In this document: positions 6,506 through 10,144 of the stretch, in pieces
Layout of the letters: every line of letters begins with the position of its first letter
Position numbering within the stretch: the first letter of the stretch is position 1
Source: Actinomycetes bacterium
Lineage (GTDB): Bacteria; Actinomycetota; Actinomycetes; Actinomycetales; Cellulomonadaceae
NCBI GenBank assembly: GCA_023426865.1
Contig: JAEZBT010000218.1
Span: 1 to 10,144, forward strand
DNA: 10,144 nucleotides
Direction: 5' to 3'
Position numbers and translations under genes: made by a program
The notes under the pieces: model-generated
What the model saw: only the letters and a program-made list of their open reading frames with translations
The model's database searches: none
What the model was told of the DNA's origin: nothing

Positions 6506-6967
6506 GTGGCCGGACGTGAGGACCTGGGATCGTGGCTCGAAGGCCCGCCGACCGACCCCGACGACCGATCGCAGCTCGGACTGCCGCCGGAGGGCCCCGG
6601 CTCGCTCGCGCGTCTGCCGCGCCGCATCGCGGCGCTCCTGGTCGACTGGTTCGTCAGTCTCGCCGTGAGCGGCCTGCTCTTCCCCGAGGACGGCGCGGCC
6701 CGCGGCATCCTGGCCGGTGATCGGATGGCGACGCTGGCTGTGTTCGGCGTGTCGAGCGCCATCCTGGTGGGGCTGCTCGGGCACACGATCGGGCACCGGC
6801 TCACCGGCATGCGGGTGATCCGCGTGCGCGACGGCCGTGTGCCGGGCCTCATGGCGGGCATCGTGCGGAGCGCCCTGCTCGTGCTGGTGCTCCCCGCGGT
6901 CGTCTGGGGCCGGGACGGGCGCGGCCTGCACGACGTCGCGGCGGGGACGGCGATCGTCCGTCGCTAG
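6506..6967 (+). CDS. RDD family membrane protein
   Basis: A small integral membrane protein of 153 residues starting at GTG 6506. The first 35 residues are polar, acidic and proline-rich, probably a cytoplasmic tail. The RDD signature follows: R40 and D47 in RRIAALLVDW, then hydrophobic segments at about 41-59, 74-93 and 112-134, the connecting motif GHTIGHRLTGMRVIRV (92-107) and a closing GRGLHDVAAGTAIV with the last conserved Asp (143). RDD proteins are of mostly unknown function; some have been proposed as transporters. A gene of this family next to glnA, with a DUF4191 gene and lipA nearby, matches the arrangement I recall from other actinobacteria. The gene runs divergently from glnA, begins at a leaderless-type promoter, and its TAG overlaps the TAG of the convergent methyltransferase gene. 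Confidence 0.87.
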   Translation: MAGREDLGSWLEGPPTDPDDRSQLGLPPEGPGSLARLPRRIAALLVDWFVSLAVSGLLFPEDGAARGILAGDRMATLAVFGVSSAILVGLLGHTIGHRLTGMRVIRVRDGRVPGLMAGIVRSALLVLVLPAVVWGRDGRGLHDVAAGTAIVRR

Positions 6968-7626
6968 CTTTCGCGCTCAGCCGGGTCGTCATCCGCGGGC
7001 GCCCGCCACACCAGCGAGTACCGCCAGTACAGGTGGTGGCGGAACCGCACGCCCGGCAGGATCCGGGCCGACTCGCGCCAGATGCGCCCGTACGTCTCGT
7101 GGGACTCCTTGAGCGGCACGCCGGGCTCCCAGTGCCCACGGATGAGACGTGCCGGCCAGTTCACGATCGTCCCGAGGAGGATCCACCAGTAGTCGAGTGG
7201 CCCGGAAGGCTGTGCGCCCCCGACGACGACGAGCGTCCCACCGGGCGCGACGAGCTCGCGGAGTCGGCGCAGACCGGCGTCGAGGTCCACGTGGTGCAGC
7301 ACCATGAAGCACGTCACCAGGTCGAACGGGCCGCCGACGTCGGCCGTGAGCACGTCGCCGTGGACGTAGGTCAGCGCGGGCGCCAGGTCTCGTGCGCGCT
7401 CGATCACGCCGGCGTCCGCGTCGACACCCACGACTTCGCGGGCGAACGGCGCCATGCGGCGGGTCAGCAGACCCTCGCCGCAGCCGACGTCGAGCACGCG
7501 ACCCCATGGGGGCGGCGCCCATCGGGGGAGCTTGCGGTGGTAGTGCGTGTTGTGGTTCCAGCACTGCGCCGTCCGGAGCGCGCGGCGGACGGCCGTGCCG
7601 TCCACGGTCCCCGTGCCGGTGGTCAC
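6964..7626 (-). CDS. Class I SAM-dependent methyltransferase
   Basis: Predicted to transfer a methyl group from S-adenosylmethionine; the acceptor is unknown. The chosen GTG at 7626 gives 220 residues and lies four bases after the stop of the DUF4191 gene, so translation is probably coupled. An in-frame start at 7668 would overlap that gene, and a GTG at 7605 is also possible. Motif I VLDVGCGEG (44-52), motif II VVGVDADAG (65-73) with the acidic SAM ribose contact, HGD (89-91) and the post-I stretch FDLVTCFMVLHHV are all clear, in the manner of the methyltransferase 11/25 group. The C-terminal part is rich in W, R and H (DYWWILLGTIVNWPARLIRG, WRESARILPGVRFRHHLYWRYSLVW) and may shape the acceptor site or lie against the membrane. 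It looks like an extra member of the lip-gln neighbourhood. Confidence 0.85.
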   Translation of the reverse strand: MTTGTGTVDGTAVRRALRTAQCWNHNTHYHRKLPRWAPPPWGRVLDVGCGEGLLTRRMAPFAREVVGVDADAGVIERARDLAPALTYVHGDVLTADVGGPFDLVTCFMVLHHVDLDAGLRRLRELVAPGGTLVVVGGAQPSGPLDYWWILLGTIVNWPARLIRGHWEPGVPLKESHETYGRIWRESARILPGVRFRHHLYWRYSLVWRAPADDDPAERES

Positions 7627-7630
7627 CGCC

Positions 7631-8341
7631 TCAGCGCCCGCGCATGCCCTTGCGATCGGGACGCGCACGGTAGGGGTCGATGCCCTTCGGCACCGGGAGG
7701 CGGGCGCCGCCGAGCGCGTGCAGCCGCTTCGCGACCTCGTCGGTAGCGCGCTTGTCCAGCGTCGGCCGGATCTTGCGGACGCGCTTGGCGAGGTTGCGCA
7801 GGGGCACCTGGTCAGCGTCGTCGCCGCACTGGATGACCGTGACGGGGACGTTGGGCAGGACGCGCGTCACGCGCTTGCGCTGGTCGTCGAGCATGCGCGC
7901 CACGCGGTGCGACGGCCCCTCCGAGACGAGGACGACGCCGCCGCGGCCCGAGCCGCGGAAGACGAGGTCGAGCGTCTTGGGGTTCATGTCCACCGGCTCG
8001 TCCGGGAAGTCCCAGCCGCGGACGGTCCGGACCGCCGACAGGCTCGCGCCGGGCTGGCCCTCGATGCGCTTGTAGCCGGCTGCCTCGGCGCGCCTGGCCA
8101 GGACGAACATCATGATGATGAGGGCCACCGGCAGGCCGATGATGAGGAAGTACCACAGACGTCCGGTACCGATGCCGACGCCGACGGCCGCCCCCATGAC
8201 GACGGCGAAGATGCCGACCATCCACCACGTGATGGACCTGTCGACCTCGGCGGTCATGCGGTACGCCTGCCAGAGCGTGGAGTACCAGCGCTGCTTCTTC
8301 ACCTTGGGCGCCTTGGCTGCGGCGTCGGTCGATCGGGCCAT
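7631..8341 (-). CDS. DUF4191 membrane protein
   Basis: A protein of 236 residues recognisable as the actinobacterial DUF4191 family, whose function is not known. A basic N-terminus (AKAPKVKKQRW) leads to two hydrophobic segments (about 37-58 and 62-82) joined by a very short turn, so both ends should face the cytoplasm. The soluble part contains GYKRIEGQPGASLSAVRTVRGW (about 89-110), PKTLDLVFRGSGRGGVVLVSEGP and a basic tail with KGIDPYRARPDRKGMRGR. The ATG at 8341 stands seven bases after a TAGACT box and has no ribosome site, so it is probably leaderless. It lies 75 bases behind lipA, and relatives occupy the same place next to lipA in other actinobacteria, which hints at a link to lipoylation or membrane stress that has not been shown. 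The methyltransferase gene follows closely. Confidence 0.88.
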   Translation of the reverse strand: MARSTDAAAKAPKVKKQRWYSTLWQAYRMTAEVDRSITWWMVGIFAVVMGAAVGVGIGTGRLWYFLIIGLPVALIIMMFVLARRAEAAGYKRIEGQPGASLSAVRTVRGWDFPDEPVDMNPKTLDLVFRGSGRGGVVLVSEGPSHRVARMLDDQRKRVTRVLPNVPVTVIQCGDDADQVPLRNLAKRVRKIRPTLDKRATDEVAKRLHALGGARLPVPKGIDPYRARPDRKGMRGR

Positions 8342-8348
8342 GGCCGGG

Positions 8349-8354
8349 AGTCTA
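8349..8354 (-). promoter_or_regulatory. -10 element of a leaderless promoter, DUF4191 gene
   Basis: On the - strand TAGACT is followed by seven bases and then the ATG at 8341. This fits the TAnnnT-n6/7-start pattern of leaderless actinobacterial genes. No clear -35 is visible and no Shine-Dalgarno sequence is present. Confidence 0.6.
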
Positions 8355-8397
8355 GTTGCCGCGGCGGGTGCGTCCGTCGGCCGGACCACGCAGCGAC

Positions 8398-8410
8398 CCG
8401 GCTGAGCCGG
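8398..8410. terminator. Small hairpin after lipA (weak terminator candidate)
   Basis: CCGGC-TGA-GCCGG, five pairs with a three-base loop, begins six bases after the lipA stop and lies ahead of the DUF4191 promoter. It is short and has no T-run, so it may only attenuate transcription or may be chance. Confidence 0.25.
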
Positions 8411-8416
8411 CGCAGG

Positions 8417-9418
8417 TCAGCGCGCGAGCAGGCTCGACGCCTCCTGGCGGGCGGGCGTCGGGGTGGCGAGGTGCGCCAGTGCGGCCGGGATGTCGCGGCC
8501 GTGCCGCTGCATCGCCTGGGCCCAGAGCCGGCCCGCGCGGTACGACGAGCGCACGAGCGGCCCGGACATGACCCCGAGGAAGCCCATCTCCTCGGCCTCG
8601 GTCGACAGCGCCACGAACTCCTCCGGCCGCACCCAGCGGTCGACGGGGTGGTGGCGCACGGAGGGGCGCAGGTACTGGGTGATCGTCACGAGGTCGCACC
8701 CGGCGTCGCGCAGCGCGCGCAGCGCCTCGACGGTCTCCTCGTACGTCTCGCCCATGCCGAGGATGAGGTTGGACTTGGTGACGAGCCCGGCGTCGCGCGC
8801 GGCGGTGAGGACCGACAGCGACCGGTCGTACCGGAAGCCCGGGCGGATCTGCTTGAAGATGCGCGGGACCGTCTCGAGGTTGTGCGCGAGCACCTCGGGC
8901 CGCGAGCCGAAGACCTCCTCGAGCAGTTCGGGCCGCGCGTTGAAGTCGGGGATCAGCAGCTCGACGCCGGTGCCCGGGTTGAGGGCGTGGATCTGCCGGA
9001 CCGTCTCGGCGTAGAGCCAGGCGCCGCCGTCGGGCAGGTCGTCGCGGGCCACGCCGGTGACCGTCGAGTAGCGCAGGCCCATGGTGCGCACGGACTCGGC
9101 GACCCGGCGCGGTTCGTCGGCGTCGAACGCGGCCGGCTTGCCTGTGTCGATCTGGCAGAAGTCGCACCGGCGCGTGCACTGGTCGCCGCCGATGAGGAAG
9201 GTCGCCTCGCGGTCCTCCCAGCACTCGAAGATGTTGGGGCAGCCGGCCTCCTCGCACACCGTGTGCAGGCCGCCGCCGTGCACGAGCTGCTTCAGCTCGC
9301 TGTACTGCGGGCCCATCGTGGCGCGCGTGCGGATCCACTCCGGCTTCTTCTCGATCGGCGTCTCGGCGTTGCGGGCCTCGACCCGCAGCATCCGGCGTCC
9401 CTCGGGGGCGATCGTCAC
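8417..9418 (-). CDS. lipA: Lipoyl synthase
   Basis: A radical SAM enzyme that inserts two sulfur atoms into protein-bound octanoyl groups to make the lipoyl cofactor of pyruvate and 2-oxoglutarate dehydrogenases and the glycine cleavage H protein. The 333 residues from GTG 9418 match the family length. The auxiliary cluster cysteines C55, C60 and C66 (CEEAGCPNIFEC) and the radical SAM cysteines C81, C85 and C88 (CTRRCDFC) are all present, as is the C-terminal RSSYR motif (about 290-294) whose serine binds the auxiliary cluster. The N-terminal TIAPEGRRMLRVEARNAETP is typical of actinobacterial LipA and supports this start over the ATG at 9391. A TAGTCT box stands six bases upstream. The gene follows lipB after 14 bases, so it can be read both from the lipB transcript and on its own. 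Confidence 0.98.
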   Translation of the reverse strand: MTIAPEGRRMLRVEARNAETPIEKKPEWIRTRATMGPQYSELKQLVHGGGLHTVCEEAGCPNIFECWEDREATFLIGGDQCTRRCDFCQIDTGKPAAFDADEPRRVAESVRTMGLRYSTVTGVARDDLPDGGAWLYAETVRQIHALNPGTGVELLIPDFNARPELLEEVFGSRPEVLAHNLETVPRIFKQIRPGFRYDRSLSVLTAARDAGLVTKSNLILGMGETYEETVEALRALRDAGCDLVTITQYLRPSVRHHPVDRWVRPEEFVALSTEAEEMGFLGVMSGPLVRSSYRAGRLWAQAMQRHGRDIPAALAHLATPTPARQEASSLLAR

Positions 9419-9424
9419 GTCGAC

Positions 9425-9430
9425 AGACTA
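9425..9430 (-). promoter_or_regulatory. -10 element of a leaderless promoter, lipA
   Basis: On the - strand TAGTCT lies in the 14-base gap between lipB and lipA, six bases before the GTG at 9418. With no ribosome site in the gap, lipA probably has its own leaderless transcript besides any read-through from lipB. No convincing -35 was found. Confidence 0.55.
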
Positions 9431-9432
9431 TG

Positions 9433-10140
9433 TCAGGCGGGGACCGTGTGTTCCGCGGCGTCCGTCACGGGGACGGCCGGGGTCGCGGGGCGACGGTCGG
9501 CGGCCCGCAGCGGCGCCAGGGTGCGTGCGAGGGCTGCGCGCAGCAGCGGCTCGGCCTCGACGACCGTGACCCGGCGGCCGAGCTCGGCGGTCAGGGACGT
9601 GGCGTCGGCGTCGGGCAGGCCGCAGGGCACGATGCGGCCGAACTCGAGCAGGTCGCAGTCGCAGTTGAGCGCGAGGCCGTGCATGGTCACGCCGCGCGCG
9701 ACCCGGACGCCGATGGCGGCGAGCTTGCGCGGGCGGTCGTCCTCGGGGCGGGGGAGCCAGACGCCGGAGCGGCCCTCCGCGCGCTCGGTCGCCAGGCCCA
9801 CCGCGGCAGCCACGTCGATGACCGCCTGCTCGAGCGCGCGGACGTACGCGATGACGTCCACCGGCTCCGCGAGGCGCACGATCGGGTACGCGACGAGCTG
9901 GCCCGGGCCGTGCCACGTGATGCGGCCGCCGCGGTCCACGTCCACGACGGGCGTCCCGTCGACCGGGCGGTCCCACGCGGCGGTGCGCCGACCGGCGGTG
10001 TAGACGCTCGCGTGCTCGACGAGCAGCACGGTGTCGGGCCGGGCGCCCGCGACGACGTCGGCGTGCACCGCGCGCGGCAGGTCCCACGCCTCCTGGTACG
10101 GCACGTGACGCCGGCCGAGGTCCAGGGGCACGAACTCCAT
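9433..10140 (-). CDS. lipB: Lipoyl(octanoyl) transferase
   Basis: Moves octanoyl groups from acyl carrier protein to the lipoyl domains of 2-oxo acid dehydrogenases and the H protein, the step before LipA. From the ATG at 10140 the protein has 235 residues. Family motifs are clear: YTAGRRT (47-53), RGGRITWHGPGQLVAYPI (70-87), the catalytic lysine K139 in RKLAAIGVRV, MHGLALN, and the catalytic cysteine C173 in IVPCGLPDADATSL. The last 25 residues, rich in Ala, Pro and Thr, are a loose tail. The start lies only four bases from the window edge, so the ribosome site and promoter cannot be seen and a start further upstream cannot be excluded. However, MEFVPLDLGRRHVPYQEAW reads like a normal LipB N-terminus. 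It is the first visible gene of the lipB-lipA pair. Confidence 0.97.
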   Translation of the reverse strand: MEFVPLDLGRRHVPYQEAWDLPRAVHADVVAGARPDTVLLVEHASVYTAGRRTAAWDRPVDGTPVVDVDRGGRITWHGPGQLVAYPIVRLAEPVDVIAYVRALEQAVIDVAAAVGLATERAEGRSGVWLPRPEDDRPRKLAAIGVRVARGVTMHGLALNCDCDLLEFGRIVPCGLPDADATSLTAELGRRVTVVEAEPLLRAALARTLAPLRAADRRPATPAVPVTDAAEHTVPA

Positions 10141-10144
10141 GGGG

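Noticed and set aside
6295..6861. N-terminal extension of GlnA in the same frame
   Set aside because: The frame is open, but it crosses the GlnR box and the RDD gene. The 474-residue product from 6294 has the standard length and its own ribosome site.
7547..10003. Very long open frame on the + strand (818 codons) opposite lipB, lipA, the DUF4191 gene and part of the methyltransferase gene
   Set aside because: It covers several certain genes on the other strand, has no recognisable domain, and the composition is that of an antisense shadow.
1..10144. Defence system, prophage, insertion sequence, CRISPR array or tRNA/rRNA gene
   Set aside because: Both strands were read for these; no transposase, integrase, nuclease, repeat array, attachment site or RNA gene pattern was found.

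Overview
The window reads as chromosomal DNA of a high-GC Actinomycetota bacterium. The GC-rich third positions, frequent GTG starts and the gene order lipB, lipA, DUF4191 gene, RDD gene, glnA all fit; as I recall, the same set of genes lies together in mycobacteria (Rv2217 to Rv2220 region) and streptomycetes. A surface GH10 xylanase beside these genes suggests a plant-biomass degrader of the Cellulomonas type, but that genus is an inference and was not tested. All genes look intact except the first, which is cut by the left edge. No mobile element, CRISPR array, RNA gene or phage gene was seen, and no gene-free stretch exceeds 300 bases.

Left part (1-2839): a truncated, probably surface-exposed PQQ-like beta-propeller protein on the + strand meets a PAS-PAS-SpoIIE phosphatase on the - strand tail to tail, four bases apart. 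The phosphatase is the kind of enzyme that reads a signal through PAS domains and releases a sigma factor or other partner by dephosphorylating an anti-anti-sigma protein. No such partner is in the window.

Middle (2962-4812): divergent from the phosphatase runs a two-gene operon. It encodes a short lipoprotein GH10 endo-xylanase and, three bases downstream, a NodB-type (CE4) polysaccharide deacetylase. Their pairing suggests removal of acetyl groups from xylan or xylo-oligosaccharides, although the deacetylase has no visible export signal. A long GC-rich hairpin (4779-4812) separates this operon from glnA, which converges on it.

Right part (4870-10144): glnA (type I glutamine synthetase with an adenylylation-site tyrosine) is preceded by a very good GlnR nitrogen-control box (6415-6452). 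A small RDD membrane protein diverges from glnA. It converges on a class I methyltransferase so tightly that both genes end in one CTAG. The methyltransferase follows a DUF4191 membrane protein, and upstream lie lipA and lipB, which together make the lipoyl cofactor. The RDD, DUF4191 and lipA genes each have a TAnnnT -10 element 6 or 7 bases before the start codon and no Shine-Dalgarno sequence, so all three are probably leaderless transcripts.

No clearly new biological system is visible. The best leads are the GlnR site, the set of leaderless promoters, and the xylanase-deacetylase pair with its hairpin and G8 tract in the leader.
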